Of a DNA stretch of 64,000 nucleotides, positions 26,162 to 35,540 are shown in pieces. A program made the translations under genes and the position numbers. Source of the stretch: Rossellomorea aquimaris (GTDB lineage: Bacteria; Bacillota; Bacilli; Bacillales; Bacillaceae_B); NCBI RefSeq assembly GCF_020171925.1, contig NZ_JAIVAR010000006.1:1-64000 (forward strand), read 5' to 3'. Under the pieces are notes generated by a model, which was given only the letters and a program-made list of their open reading frames with translations, searched no databases and was not told the DNA's origin. How positions within the stretch are numbered: position 1 is the stretch's first letter; every line of letters starts with the position of its first letter.

Positions 26162-27064
26162 TCACAACACATGTTGATCGATTTTCAAGATCAACTCGGC
26201 AATTTCAGGTTTGCTCACTTGATCCTCTGCCCCAACCATTTCCCCTTTGTGACGGAGGTCACTTGTAATAAGGGAAGAAAAAATAATGACCGGCAGCTTC
26301 TTTAGTACAGGGTCGGTCTTAATTCTTTTTGTAAGATGGTGACCATCCATCTGGGGCATTTCAATATCGGTGATGACCAGCCCCACGCTTTCTTCGATTG
26401 CGCTGTCACCGTTTGTCAGTGACTCAAGGTAGTTCAATGCATCCCTTCCGTTCTCAAAGAACTCGACATTGACATAGCCCGCCTCTGACAAAGTATCGCT
26501 CAGCAATTTACGCAAGAGTGGCGAATCCTCGGCTGCCACGATTTTTTTATCGCTCCTCTCCCTCGGGCCAAGCTTTTTAACTTGGTCGATATGGATTCCT
26601 GACTCCGGATTGATTTCAACCATGATGCTTTCGAAATCAACCATCAGCACCATCGTATCTTCTCGTTTCACTACTCCTATGATCCCGGATTTCATCCCAG
26701 AATACATTTCCGAAGGTTTCTCTATTTGATCCCACGAAATACGGTGGATCTGGGTTACATTATGTACATGGAATACTACTTTCTGTTTATTGAACTGGGA
26801 AACGATGAATTTGGATTGAGGTGAGTTGCTTTCTTCTAGTCCCAAGACCCTTGCCATATCGACCACAGGCAATACTTCACCCCTTAGTTGGATCAACCCC
26901 TTCACATGTGGATGTGAATGTGGAATCGGAATAATCGCAGTAGGTTGGATGATTTCCTTCACCTTAATGACGTTAATGCCGAATTTATTATTTCCAACCT
27001 CAAATTCAACCATTTCAAGTTCATTCGTTCCACTTTCCAGCAGAATTCCTTTAGAGTCATTCAT
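26162..27064 (-). CDS. cheV: Chemotaxis coupling/adaptation protein CheV
   Basis: About 300 residues (303 in B. subtilis). An N-terminal CheW-like domain (residues 15-150; MVEFEVGNNKFGINVIKVKE) links receptors to CheA, and a C-terminal receiver domain (about 170-300) has the phosphorylated Asp in LVITDIEMPQMDG and a conserved Lys near SKPEIAEL. The start MNDSKG at 27064 has GGAAGG upstream; 13 in-frame codons before it are excluded. It stands alone, as in B. subtilis. Confidence 0.93.
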   Translation of the reverse strand: MNDSKGILLESGTNELEMVEFEVGNNKFGINVIKVKEIIQPTAIIPIPHSHPHVKGLIQLRGEVLPVVDMARVLGLEESNSPQSKFIVSQFNKQKVVFHVHNVTQIHRISWDQIEKPSEMYSGMKSGIIGVVKREDTMVLMVDFESIMVEINPESGIHIDQVKKLGPRERSDKKIVAAEDSPLLRKLLSDTLSEAGYVNVEFFENGRDALNYLESLTNGDSAIEESVGLVITDIEMPQMDGHHLTKRIKTDPVLKKLPVIIFSSLITSDLRHKGEMVGAEDQVSKPEIAELILKIDQHVL

Positions 27065-27246
27065 ATTGATACGTCCTTCCATTCTTAAAAGTGCATGATG
27101 CATTAGTCAAAGAAACTTTCTTATATCTTATATCGAACAATTCGTTCACTTGTTTACAGGCAAACTAAAAATGATGCGCCACCGAACCAAGTTTCTTACA
27201 TACATTCAGTATGGAACAACAAACTAAAGGGAGGAGGTGTATTCAA

Positions 27247-27447
27247 GTGCCGGAAAACACAAATGAGGAGAATAAAAGAATTCTTGATTTTGACGAAGTG
27301 AGTGGTCATATTCTGCCTGCCCAATATCCTACCCCCATTCTTGCCATAACGAAGAATAGCGAGGGAAAAGATGATTTTGATGAGGTATTTTATGTTGAAG
27401 GAAAAAGCGGGATTGACCGCCATCAAGATGAAAATGGCAGGAAATGA
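27247..27447 (+). CDS. Small acidic protein of unknown function
   Basis: A 66-residue hydrophilic protein starting at GTG 27247, seven bases after a strong GGGAGGAGGTG site. Acidic clusters such as ILDFDEVSG and DDFDEVFYVEG, no Cys and no membrane segment. I recognise no family. It is divergent from cheV and ends just before a strong terminator. Confidence 0.6.
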   Translation: MPENTNEENKRILDFDEVSGHILPAQYPTPILAITKNSEGKDDFDEVFYVEGKSGIDRHQDENGRK

Positions 27448-27462
27448 TCATGTTCATACAGC

Positions 27463-27501
27463 AAAGGGCGATCGGAGTGTCACTCCAATCGCCCTTTTTT
27501 T
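27463..27501. terminator. Bidirectional terminator before queE
   Basis: AAAGGGCGATCGGAGTG and CACTCCAATCGCCCTTT form a long stem with a T-run. It ends the small acidic protein gene and probably queCDE. Confidence 0.92.
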
Positions 27502-28219
27502 AAACACCGCGTTTATTGCCCCACACTAGTGTATGCAGTTGAGGCAGTACTTTTACCCTGTTGAATTCAGCATCGTTTGATACCTTATCAATCAATGTCT
27601 CATAATCATTCAATAAATCAAAGACTAATTTCTTCGTGTTCCCCTCATTCACTTCCGGATTTCCTGTTTGGATGAAGAATGGGACTGATGGATATCGCTG
27701 ATGAACACGCTTTGCATATTGTAGATCTTCATCATTGAAAACAACCACCTTCAGGCTGAAAGTCGATTCATTCTCATTCAATCTTTGTATGATTGTATCC
27801 AACTTCTCAAAGTCCGTCCTCATGCCAGAGCTTGGAGGCTTGGGTGAAATGGTCAAATCATCAATCATGAAGAACCAGTCCTGCCATCTGCTACCTTGGG
27901 TTTCAAGAGCAGATTCGATGGCGTTCTGCTTGAAAATGTGCAGTAATTCTTCAAGATTGGATAAGAGTGCTGGATTCCCCCCGGAGATTGTTACATGAGA
28001 GAAACGGTCTCCACCTACTTCTTTCAGCTCCTGCCAAATCTCTTCTGGGCTCAGGAGCCTGATATCCTCCTTCGCCGATCCATCCCAAGTGAAGGCAGAA
28101 TCACACCACGAACAGCTATAGTCACATCCTGCCGTCCTGACAAACATGGTTTTCTGGCCAATGACCATGCCTTCTCCTTGAATCGTTGGTCCAAATACTT
28201 CCAATACCGGTATCTTCAT
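27500..28219 (-). CDS. queE: 7-carboxy-7-deazaguanine synthase QueE
   Basis: A 239-residue radical SAM enzyme that converts 6-carboxy-tetrahydropterin to 7-carboxy-7-deazaguanine in queuosine synthesis. The iron-sulfur motif is CDYSCSWC (CX3CX2C, about residues 32-39), and VTISGGNPAL is the SAM-binding glycine motif. It overlaps the end of queD by four bases and is the third gene of queCDE. Confidence 0.94.
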   Translation of the reverse strand: MKIPVLEVFGPTIQGEGMVIGQKTMFVRTAGCDYSCSWCDSAFTWDGSAKEDIRLLSPEEIWQELKEVGGDRFSHVTISGGNPALLSNLEELLHIFKQNAIESALETQGSRWQDWFFMIDDLTISPKPPSSGMRTDFEKLDTIIQRLNENESTFSLKVVVFNDEDLQYAKRVHQRYPSVPFFIQTGNPEVNEGNTKKLVFDLLNDYETLIDKVSNDAEFNRVKVLPQLHTLVWGNKRGV

Positions 28220-28656
28220 GAAACTCTCCCCTTTTTAGGTCTGTAAATCACGTATGAAGTAGGGGTTTCCCGTAAGAACACCTGTAAGCATTGCGGCCGG
28301 TGTTCCAGCGTATCCAAGTGTTCCTGGATAATTTCACAAATCGTTTTGGCCACCACTTCCGTAGTCGGATATTGATCAGATTCCTGATCAGAGAAACGAC
28401 TATCCTCGTTCAATACCGTATGATCGAAGCGTTTATGAATCAACTTCTTGATATGCTGGAAGTTGATAAGGAATCCGGATTCATCCAGTTTATCCCCACC
28501 GATGGTAATATTCGCAAAGTAAGTATGACCATGTACTTTCTGACAACTTCCCGCATCTTCGTGCGGTATATAATGGGCTGCCGCAAATTGCATGTCTTTA
28601 TTAAGCTCATATACATAATCATGGTTAGGAGTAGGATAAATTTGCTGAAGCATCAT
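28216..28656 (-). CDS. queD: 6-carboxytetrahydropterin synthase QueD
   Basis: A 146-residue zinc enzyme of the PTPS fold that makes 6-carboxy-tetrahydropterin from dihydroneopterin triphosphate. [20 protein letters not shown] shows the zinc histidines and the catalytic Cys, and FDHTVLNED is also typical. Two ATGs stand in tandem after GGGGGAGGGG. It overlaps queC by four bases and queE by four, so translation of the three is coupled. Confidence 0.94.
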   Translation of the reverse strand: MMLQQIYPTPNHDYVYELNKDMQFAAAHYIPHEDAGSCQKVHGHTYFANITIGGDKLDESGFLINFQHIKKLIHKRFDHTVLNEDSRFSDQESDQYPTTEVVAKTICEIIQEHLDTLEHRPQCLQVFLRETPTSYVIYRPKKGRVS

Positions 28657-29318
28657 TCCCCTCCCCCTTTTTTGCTTTTCATGTATTCGTTCAGGCCTTT
28701 TTGCCTCAATTCACATGCAGGGCATTCCCCGCATCCATTCCCTTTCACTCCGTTGTAGCAAGTCAGCGTGCGCTCACGGATATACTCCAATGCATTCAAC
28801 TCATCCGCCATTTCCCACGTTTGCGCTTTGTCAATCCACATTAACGGTGTGTGAATGACAAATTGTTCGTCCATGGATAAATTCAATGAAACATTCAATG
28901 ATTTCACAAATATATCACGACAATCGGGATAGCCACTGAAATCTGTCTCACACACACCCGTTATGATATGTTTTGCACCAATTTGTTTCGCCAGAACCCC
29001 CGCAAACGATAAGAACAATAAATTCCGGCCAGGAACGAATGTCGAAGGTAATTGTCCTTCCTCTTGAGTGATTGCCTCGTCCCTTGTCAATGCACTGGGA
29101 GCCAATTGGTTCAACAAGCTCATATCCAATATATGATGAGGCACCTGAAGATCCTCTGTGATTTCTTTTGCGCAGTCCAGTTCAGCGACGTGTCGTTGAC
29201 CATAGTTGAACGTGACGGCTTCCACTTCCTTAAATTCCTTTTTCGCCCAGAACAGGCAAGTGGTACTATCCTGCCCACCACTGAAGACGACTAATGCTTT
29301 ATCCTTTTTCAATGCCAT
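28653..29318 (-). CDS. queC: 7-cyano-7-deazaguanine synthase QueC
   Basis: A 221-residue enzyme that uses ATP and ammonia to turn 7-carboxy-7-deazaguanine into preQ0. The PP-loop [16 protein letters not shown] is at residues 10-25, and a zinc site ([16 protein letters not shown]) lies near residue 190. First gene of queCDE, preceded by a preQ1 riboswitch that would stop transcription when the pathway product is plentiful. queF, which reduces preQ0 to preQ1, is not in the window. Confidence 0.95.
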   Translation of the reverse strand: MALKKDKALVVFSGGQDSTTCLFWAKKEFKEVEAVTFNYGQRHVAELDCAKEITEDLQVPHHILDMSLLNQLAPSALTRDEAITQEEGQLPSTFVPGRNLLFLSFAGVLAKQIGAKHIITGVCETDFSGYPDCRDIFVKSLNVSLNLSMDEQFVIHTPLMWIDKAQTWEMADELNALEYIRERTLTCYNGVKGNGCGECPACELRQKGLNEYMKSKKGGGE

Positions 29319-29450
29319 TCTCCTCTCTTTCTTTGGGATGCAAATCCCGCATGAAAAGAAGAAAAAGATTCTTCATAACTCTATATTCATGCTCTTCTCT
29401 TCATTTAGATCATGTATTTCAACTGACTAAAGATAGAAGGGCGACTTAAA

Positions 29451-29518
29451 CAAAAACAAACGACACCAAAGGATGCCGTTTCCCTTAGTTTTTTATAGAG
29501 GGTTGTGCTAGAACCTCT
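29451..29518 (-). promoter_or_regulatory. preQ1 class I riboswitch with terminator, upstream of queC
   Basis: On the minus strand the aptamer is at 29518-29483: AGAGGTTCTAGC, then ACAACCCTCT, then ATAAAAAACTAAGG. The P1 stem (AGAGG/CCTCT) and the A-rich tail that forms the pseudoknot are nearly identical to the B. subtilis queC (ykvJ) riboswitch. An expression platform follows: AAACGGCA pairs with TGTCGTTT (29481-29458) and a T-run (29457-29451). The rest of the 316-base gap from corA to queC holds no gene. Confidence 0.93.
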
Positions 29519-29634
29519 CGGGAATCAATCGACCCATCATCCCAATTCTTCTTTTGTCTTCAATCAATATACCGCGTTTTCTCGTAAAAATCCACCGTAA
29601 AGCAAGAATTTTTATTTCCATTAGGCAATTCTCG

Positions 29635-30630
29635 TCACTTTAACTTCAGCAGTCTTCTTTTCCTTCTTCTCTTCTTTGTACCGAATTTTAGCCACCCGAT
29701 CTTCACAAAAAAGCCGAACATGATAGCGGCAATGAGAGCCATCACACCAAGAACGATGAAATACCCGTTATGCTCATTAAGTTCCGGCATATAAACGAAG
29801 TTCATCCCGTATAGTCCGGCAATGAAAGTAAGGGGCATGAAGATTGTTGTGATGACTGTCAGTGTCATCATGATATTATTCATTTTATCTGAGTTGATGG
29901 ACAGATAATTATCCCTGATATCCGCAGAAAATTCACGATATGATTCCAACATTTCAACTTGTTTGATCAAGTGATCATACACATCGTTGAAGTATAATTG
30001 TTCTTCTTTCAACGAATTCAGTCGTCCAGAGTTACTGATCCTGTATAATAAATCCCTCATCGGTACAAGCGTTCTTCTCAATTTGGACATTTCATGACGG
30101 ATATCAAATAACTCATCCATGAGATTAGAATCTGGATCTTCATTCGTATGTTCTTCAATACTGTTCAAACGATCTTCAATACTATAGATCAACGGAAAAT
30201 ATTCATCGACGATCCTGTCAACCGCTCCATGCATGATCGTGAACGGGGTTTGATCCACGCCTTCTTCCTTGAACATGTCCCATAGCTTATTCAATTCGTT
30301 CACTGGTTGTTTATGGAAGGTAACAATGAATCGTGAATTAACAAAAAGATTCACTTCATATGAATCCAAACTTTTACGATCGATTGCATGCATCAGTACA
30401 AATATGTATCCATCATAGAAATCGAGCTTGGGCCGTTGACTGAAATCATCCAGACAATCCTCGATGGCAAGAGGATGAAACCTGAAGAATCTCTTCATCA
30501 CACGGATTTCCCTTTCTGTCGGCTCAGAAAAATCAACCCAATACCACTTTATATCTTCTTCTTTCACACGGGATAGGGACACACCCTGTATGACGCTCCC
30601 ATCGTTCAATACTGCACTCGTCCTTATCAT
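29635..30630 (-). CDS. corA: CorA-family magnesium transporter
   Basis: A 331-residue divalent cation channel. A long cytosolic domain with coiled helices (residues 1-265) precedes two C-terminal membrane helices; the first ends with the selectivity motif YGMNFVYMPEL. It takes up Mg2+, and possibly cobalt or nickel. A very basic tail (GTKKRRRKRRLLKLK) follows helix two, as in CorA proteins. No magnesium riboswitch is seen upstream. Confidence 0.92.
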   Translation of the reverse strand: MIRTSAVLNDGSVIQGVSLSRVKEEDIKWYWVDFSEPTEREIRVMKRFFRFHPLAIEDCLDDFSQRPKLDFYDGYIFVLMHAIDRKSLDSYEVNLFVNSRFIVTFHKQPVNELNKLWDMFKEEGVDQTPFTIMHGAVDRIVDEYFPLIYSIEDRLNSIEEHTNEDPDSNLMDELFDIRHEMSKLRRTLVPMRDLLYRISNSGRLNSLKEEQLYFNDVYDHLIKQVEMLESYREFSADIRDNYLSINSDKMNNIMMTLTVITTIFMPLTFIAGLYGMNFVYMPELNEHNGYFIVLGVMALIAAIMFGFFVKIGWLKFGTKKRRRKRRLLKLK

Positions 30631-30762
30631 TGTTGTTTCTCACCTTCAATCTTTATCTGCTTCTATCCATTCCCTGTTTCCAGCCCATTCAAACAAAACC
30701 ATTCCTTTAGTATAATAAAAAATGATAAACTATGAAACAAACGATAAAAGTAGGTGCACAGC

Positions 30763-31917
30763 TTGGAAAATCAGTTAAACCCCCAAGTACGGGATATCAA
30801 ACTATCTGGAATCAGAAAATTCTTTAACATGGTGGCAGACATAGATGGGATGATTTCCCTGACGATTGGACAGCCTGACTTCCCCACCCCATTACACGTG
30901 AAAGAAGCGGCGAAGAGAGCAATCGATGATGACTTCACTTCTTATACACATAATGCAGGATTTCTGCAATTAAGGGAGGCAGCATCGTCTTATATATCAA
31001 CAAAATATGGTGTTGAGTATCGTCCTGAGTCCGAGGTGATCATCACGAATGGGGCCTCACAGGGAATCGATGTCGTACTTCGGTCGATTCTTCAGCCAGG
31101 GGATGAATGCATCCTACCTGGGCCGGTTTACCCTGGTTATGAACCCATCATTCATTTGTGTGGCGCAAAAGCCGTCCATATCGACACAACGGAACATCAA
31201 TTCAAAATTAATGCAGAAATGATTGAACGTCACATTACAGAGTCGACAAAATGCATCATCCTTCCTTATCCATCGAACCCTACCGGTGTCAGCTTGGATG
31301 CAGAGGAATTACAAGCCATTGCAAGTGTACTTAAAGGAAGGGATATCTTCGTGGTGGCAGACGAGATATACAGCGAACTGACCTTCGAGGGAGATCATCG
31401 CTCAATTGCTGAATTCCTGAAAGATCAAACGATCATGATTAACGGCCTCTCCAAATCCCACAGTATGACTGGATGGAGAATAGGGATGATCTTTTCCCCG
31501 GAATGCATAAGCAAACATTTATTGAAAGTGCATCAATACAATGTATCATGTGCATCTTCCATTTCCCAGATGGCTGCGCTTGAGGCTCTGACCGTCGGTG
31601 CAAATGACGCTGATGATATGAAGAAAGAATACAAAAAGAGAAGAGATTATGTATACAACCGTTTGAATGAAATCGGGTTCGAGAACGTTGTGAAGCCAGA
31701 TGGTGCATTTTACTTTTTTGTGAAGATTCCTCAAGCGATCGCGTTGTCATCTTTTGATTTCGCATTATCACTTGCACAGGAACAAAAAGTGGCAGTGGTC
31801 CCTGGAAATGCTTTCTCAAAATATGGGGAAGGCTATATACGCCTCTCATATGCATGCTCCATGGAACAATTAGAAGAAGGATTATCTAGAATCGAGACAT
31901 TCATCAAATCTTATTGA
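30763..31917 (+). CDS. patA: Aminotransferase PatA (N-acetyl-LL-diaminopimelate aminotransferase)
   Basis: About 384 residues; fold type I aminotransferase that makes N-acetyl-LL-diaminopimelate between the DapH and DapL steps. The PLP lysine is in INGLSKSHSMTGWRIG; YPSNPTG and DEIYSEL are further cofactor motifs. A TTG at 30763, six bases after AGGTG, is preferred to the GTG nine bases earlier, which overlaps the ribosome site. patA is about 15 kb from dapH-dapL, in the same neighbourhood as in B. subtilis (beside cheV). Confidence 0.9.
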   Translation: MENQLNPQVRDIKLSGIRKFFNMVADIDGMISLTIGQPDFPTPLHVKEAAKRAIDDDFTSYTHNAGFLQLREAASSYISTKYGVEYRPESEVIITNGASQGIDVVLRSILQPGDECILPGPVYPGYEPIIHLCGAKAVHIDTTEHQFKINAEMIERHITESTKCIILPYPSNPTGVSLDAEELQAIASVLKGRDIFVVADEIYSELTFEGDHRSIAEFLKDQTIMINGLSKSHSMTGWRIGMIFSPECISKHLLKVHQYNVSCASSISQMAALEALTVGANDADDMKKEYKKRRDYVYNRLNEIGFENVVKPDGAFYFFVKIPQAIALSSFDFALSLAQEQKVAVVPGNAFSKYGEGYIRLSYACSMEQLEEGLSRIETFIKSY

Positions 31918-31918
31918 A

Positions 31919-31958
31919 AAAAACAGACCTTCACCCGTTGAATGAAGGTCTGTTTTTT
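31919..31958 (+). terminator. Terminator after patA
   Basis: AAACAGACCTTCA and TGAAGGTCTGTTT form a 13-bp stem followed by TTT. It may also serve the converging small gene. Confidence 0.92.
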
Positions 31959-31969
31959 CATGTAATCAA

Positions 31970-32143
31970 TTATTTGAATTCACCATTATTTTTCGGTGCT
32001 TTTTCTTGTTTCGCCTTGTCTTTATGAATCTTATTTGTTGCCGCACTGCCCATTTCGTGTGCGAACTCTTGATTCAACTGCGAAGAATCAAAGCCTTTTT
32101 TATTCTTTTGCTGCGGATCGTTCTTTTTCGTACGTTTTGCCAT
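31970..32143 (-). CDS. 57-residue hydrophilic basic protein
   Basis: A short gene on the minus strand: MAKRTKKNDPQQKNKKGFDS, then SQLNQEFAHEMGSAATNKIH, then a Lys/Glu-rich tail ending NNGEFK. The sequence is all hydrophilic; the LNQEFAHEM block faintly recalls the EFASET block of gamma-type small acid-soluble spore proteins, but I would not assign it. The ribosome site (GAGGGTGTG) is moderate. It uses the patA terminator from the other side. Confidence 0.6.
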   Translation of the reverse strand: MAKRTKKNDPQQKNKKGFDSSQLNQEFAHEMGSAATNKIHKDKAKQEKAPKNNGEFK

Positions 32144-32248
32144 TCATCCACACACCCTCAACCTTTTTTGTGCCCCAACAGGAACACTATTTTTATTATG
32201 GAACGTAAAAGGACAAACTATTCAACGAGACTCCACAAGTTCCCTGAC

Positions 32249-32290
32249 AAAAAAAAGACTGCCTCCAATAACGAGGCAGTCAAAAAAAAG
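32249..32290. terminator. Bidirectional terminator
   Basis: GACTGCCTC and GAGGCAGTC with a seven-base loop, flanked by A8 on both sides; on the minus strand this gives a T-run. It has no obvious gene directly upstream on either strand. Confidence 0.8.
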
Positions 32291-32435
32291 GAAAAGGGGG
32301 TGTTAGTGAGAAATTAATCTCCAATTTCATGCTTAATTATAGGATACCCCTTTATTCAATTTACTAAACCATGATTATTCATTTTTTTTAAGTGTGTTTA
32401 CGTACATTTTCCTGCTTTTGAAAAAAGCGAGTAGT

Positions 32436-32640
32436 GGTTGATCTTCACTCCAGATGCTCGCTTTCCAAGGAGCGTGGGCTAATCCTCTTCGAGCTCTGTC
32501 CTCAAGAATCTAAACCTTCCCACAATTTTCTGCGAGGAGGTGAGAATCACCAAAGGAAGCATTGCTAGATACAATCAATAGAGTAAAGATCTGATTCTTT
32601 TCCAACTGCACAGAAATCACCAACGGTGTTCAACCGGACC
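32436..32640. repeat. Second degenerate copy of the dispersed Bacillaceae repeat
   Basis: GGTTGATCTTCACTCCAGAT followed by GCTCGCTTTCCAAGGAGCG, and further on a CTGCGAGGAGG block, follow the start and later parts of the same intergenic repeat family as 21243-21390, again strongly decayed. The assignment rests on memory of the family and is tentative. Confidence 0.4.
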
Positions 32641-32774
32641 ATAATCATAAAATTTTTTAAACACCTACAAATATTTTTGTGAAATATCTTTAAAAAAGCG
32701 CTTTCATCGAGTATAATGAACAAGTGATTTACGATGGAACTGGTGATTTCAGTAGAGAAACCCTTTTATTCGCA

Positions 32775-32810
32775 AGAAAAAAAGGATTGAAAGAAAACTC
32801 TTTCAATCCT
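32775..32810 (-). terminator. Terminator after ptsI
   Basis: On the minus strand GGATTGAAAGA pairs with TCTTTCAATCC over a four-base loop, followed by TTTTTTTC. It is about 96 bases past the ptsI stop. Confidence 0.9.
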
Positions 32811-32905
32811 GAGAAAAGGGGGGAAATGAGAATGAAAAGGCGCTAAATGTGCCTCAACTTCTTATTCCTTAGTTCTTTACCCCTTTATTGGGTTGTTAAA
32901 CATGT

Positions 32906-34627
32906 TTATGCTTGAGAAGTTGCTTTTTCAACAGCTTTGATGACTGCATCATTCGTGTCAAGCTGAAGGACTTCTTCTGCAAGCTTTTTCATCTCACTTT
33001 GGTTCAGACCGTGGATCTGGGAGCGTGCTCTTAAGATAGAAGTCGCACTCATGGAGAACTCATCAAGTCCTAAACCAAGTAAAATCGGCACAGCAATTTC
33101 GTCGCCGGCCATTTCACCGCACATACCTGCCCACTTGCCTTCTTTGTGAGCGGCATCGATTACCATCTTCACAAGACGAAGGATCGCAGGGTTATACGGC
33201 TGGTACAAATATGAAATTCTCTCATTCATACGGTCTGCAGCCATCGTATATTGAATTAAGTCGTTTGTTCCGATTGAGAAGAAATCGACTTCCTTCGCAA
33301 ATACATCAGCCATCACTGCCGTGGAAGGAATTTCAACCATGATTCCCACTTCAATCTCATCAGCAACGTTAGTACCGTTGTCTTGAAGGGACTTTTTCTC
33401 TTCTTCAAGAATTGCTTTCGCTTCCCGGAATTCCTGAAGATTAGAAATCATTGGGAACATGATTTTCAAGTTTCCATAAGGGCTTGCTTTCAATAAAGCT
33501 CTTAGCTGGGTTCTGAAGATTTCCTGTTCATCCAGACATAGACGAATCGCACGATATCCAAGGAAAGGATTCATTTCCTTAGGAAGATCTAGATAAGGCA
33601 GTTCCTTGTCCCCTCCGATATCAAGGGTACGAACGACGACAGGTTTACCTTCCATACCTTCAAGCACTGCTTTATAAGCCTCAAATTGTTCTTCTTCAGT
33701 CGGAAGTTCATCACGGCCCATGTATAGGAATTCTGTACGATATAAGCCTACTCCTTCACCACCATTATTCTTTACACCTTCAAGGTCTTGAGGTGTACCG
33801 ATATTGGCAGCAAGTTCAACATGATGGCCATCCTTTGATACAGTCGGTTCATTGACGAGCTTCGCCCACTCGGCTTTTTGCTCCTCGTAACGTGCATGCT
33901 CCTTCTTGTACTCTTCGATGACTTCAGGTGTCGGGTTGATATGTACTTCCCCATTCAAACCATCCACAATGATCATATCACCGTTTTCAATCGTAGAAGT
34001 GACAGATTTGGTCCCTACGACAGCAGGGATTTCCATTGATCGTGCCATGATGGCCGAGTGAGAAGTCCTCCCACCGATATCAGTTGTAAATCCTTTAACA
34101 AATTCACGGTTCAACTGAGCCGTGTCAGATGGAGTCAAGTCCTCTGCAATGACAATGACTTCTTCAGTCACCATGCTAGGATTGGCAATTTGAACCCCTA
34201 GTAGATGTGAAAGTACACGCTTTGTGACATCTCTGATGTCCGCTGCGCGTTCTTTCATATATTCGTTATCCATTGATTCAAACATGGAAACGAACATATC
34301 CGCAGTTTCCTTCAGGGCGTATTCAGCGTTAACACTCTCAGTTTTCACTTTGTCTTCAATAGGTGTAAGTAATTCAGGATCACTAAGGACCAATAGATGC
34401 GCTTCGAAAATTTGAGCTTTATCTTCGCCCAGTTCTTCCCTTGCTTTATCGCGGATTGCTTCTAGCTCTGATTTTGATGTTGAAATTGCAGCCTGAAAAC
34501 GAGCTACTTCTTCCTCTGCATTTTCAACAGACTTCTTTTCGAAGCTAAGATCAGGTTCTACCAGACGGTATGCTTTTGCGATGGCAATCCCATTTGATGC
34601 AGCTATACCTTTTAAGATGCTGGACAT
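32906..34627 (-). CDS. ptsI: PTS enzyme I
   Basis: A 573-residue cytosolic enzyme that takes phosphate from phosphoenolpyruvate and passes it to HPr. The phosphorylated His is in [13 protein letters not shown] (about residue 190), and the C-terminal PEP-binding part includes [14 protein letters not shown] and [10 protein letters not shown] with the active Cys. Its ATG overlaps the ptsH stop by one base, so the two are co-translated. The glucose permease gene ptsG, which precedes ptsHI in B. subtilis, is absent. Confidence 0.97.
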   Translation of the reverse strand: MSSILKGIAASNGIAIAKAYRLVEPDLSFEKKSVENAEEEVARFQAAISTSKSELEAIRDKAREELGEDKAQIFEAHLLVLSDPELLTPIEDKVKTESVNAEYALKETADMFVSMFESMDNEYMKERAADIRDVTKRVLSHLLGVQIANPSMVTEEVIVIAEDLTPSDTAQLNREFVKGFTTDIGGRTSHSAIMARSMEIPAVVGTKSVTSTIENGDMIIVDGLNGEVHINPTPEVIEEYKKEHARYEEQKAEWAKLVNEPTVSKDGHHVELAANIGTPQDLEGVKNNGGEGVGLYRTEFLYMGRDELPTEEEQFEAYKAVLEGMEGKPVVVRTLDIGGDKELPYLDLPKEMNPFLGYRAIRLCLDEQEIFRTQLRALLKASPYGNLKIMFPMISNLQEFREAKAILEEEKKSLQDNGTNVADEIEVGIMVEIPSTAVMADVFAKEVDFFSIGTNDLIQYTMAADRMNERISYLYQPYNPAILRLVKMVIDAAHKEGKWAGMCGEMAGDEIAVPILLGLGLDEFSMSATSILRARSQIHGLNQSEMKKLAEEVLQLDTNDAVIKAVEKATSQA

Positions 34628-34893
34628 TACTCAGCCAATCCTTCTTTGTTTAGTGTTTCTTCCAAGCTCTTTAATGCTTCCTCTTCGTCACTGCCTTCAG
34701 TGATGATTGTGATTTGTGCATCTTTACCAACACCTAAAGACATTACACCCATGATGGACTTCAGGTTCACTTTCTTTTCCTTATATTCAAGGTGTACATC
34801 GCTGTCGAATTTGCTAGCCGTTTGAACCAATAGTGTTGCCGGACGAGCATGGATTCCTGTTTCAGCTGTTACTGTAAATGTTTTTTGTGCCAT
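34627..34893 (-). CDS. ptsH: PTS phosphocarrier protein HPr
   Basis: An 88-residue protein with both regulatory sites: His15 in [11 protein letters not shown], phosphorylated by enzyme I, and Ser46 in [12 protein letters not shown], phosphorylated by HPr kinase to make the CcpA corepressor. The ATG follows AAGGAGTG. It is the first gene of ptsHI; the 269 bases upstream contain no other gene and no clear antiterminator site. Confidence 0.97.
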   Translation of the reverse strand: MAQKTFTVTAETGIHARPATLLVQTASKFDSDVHLEYKEKKVNLKSIMGVMSLGVGKDAQITIITEGSDEEEALKSLEETLNKEGLAE

Positions 34894-35162
34894 ATTAAAT
34901 ACACTCCTTAATCAACTTTGTTTTTGGTTGCTTCATTAAAGTAATGGAAATTGAAGAAAACGTCAACTATTTCTAGCAATTAATCCATTCTTCCTATAAG
35001 CCTGCTCAATAAAAAAGAATAGCATGCAATGAACATATACACAATTGTAAAGCTTCATTTTTTTAGTATTTCATTTATTTGCCACTATTATGTTCTTCAT
35101 TCCAAATGTTATGGCACTTCTTGACGGTAAGTAGTTTAAAGACAGAATTGGTTCCCCCGGGT

Positions 35163-35423
35163 TCACTCCCGGGTAATGGACCTGTCCTTTACTAGAGCGT
35201 TATAACCCACCTTGGCCTTAACCACTGTACCCCTTAACGTTGTGTCATGATCTTCTGAAATATTAGTATACACATTCACTAAGTCACACACGCAACGTGC
35301 AAATAATTCCGTTGCCTGTTTCAAATCTTTTTGTTCGTAATCGGACTGATCTTTCATCAACGCCTCAATGACATCCATGGCCAGACTTTTAATGCGGAGT
35401 GCTTGCTCAGTTTCGTATTTCAT
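35163..35423 (-). CDS. Small protein of unknown function
   Basis: An 86-residue, mainly helical protein (ALRIKSLAMDVIEALMKDQS, then LKQATELFARCVCDLVNVY) with two close Cys residues, CVC. A strong GGGAGGAG stands before the ATG. No family recognised. It lies alone between ptsH and the fetB-like gene. Confidence 0.6.
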   Translation of the reverse strand: MKYETEQALRIKSLAMDVIEALMKDQSDYEQKDLKQATELFARCVCDLVNVYTNISEDHDTTLRGTVVKAKVGYNALVKDRSITRE

Positions 35424-35540
35424 TCCAACGTCTCCTCCCGATTTTTTCTACTATAATCTTATGCAAATAGATAGGGAAAAGAACGTTGGCAGATTGAATC
35501 ACCTTGCATACATCCTTACGGGGACTCCACACGCGAACGG

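Larger units (their letters stand above)
32144..32774. other. Gap between the small basic protein and ptsI
   Basis: Holds a terminator hairpin (32249-32290), a degenerate dispersed repeat (32436-32640) and a TATAAT at 32712-32717 preceded by AAAGCGCTTTCA, a partial cre-like palindrome. No gene was found on either strand. Confidence 0.5.

Noticed and set aside
32006..32317. 103-codon plus-strand frame opposite the 57-residue gene
   Set aside because: Its composition is typical of an antisense frame, and it has no ribosome site; the minus-strand short gene explains the coding signal better.
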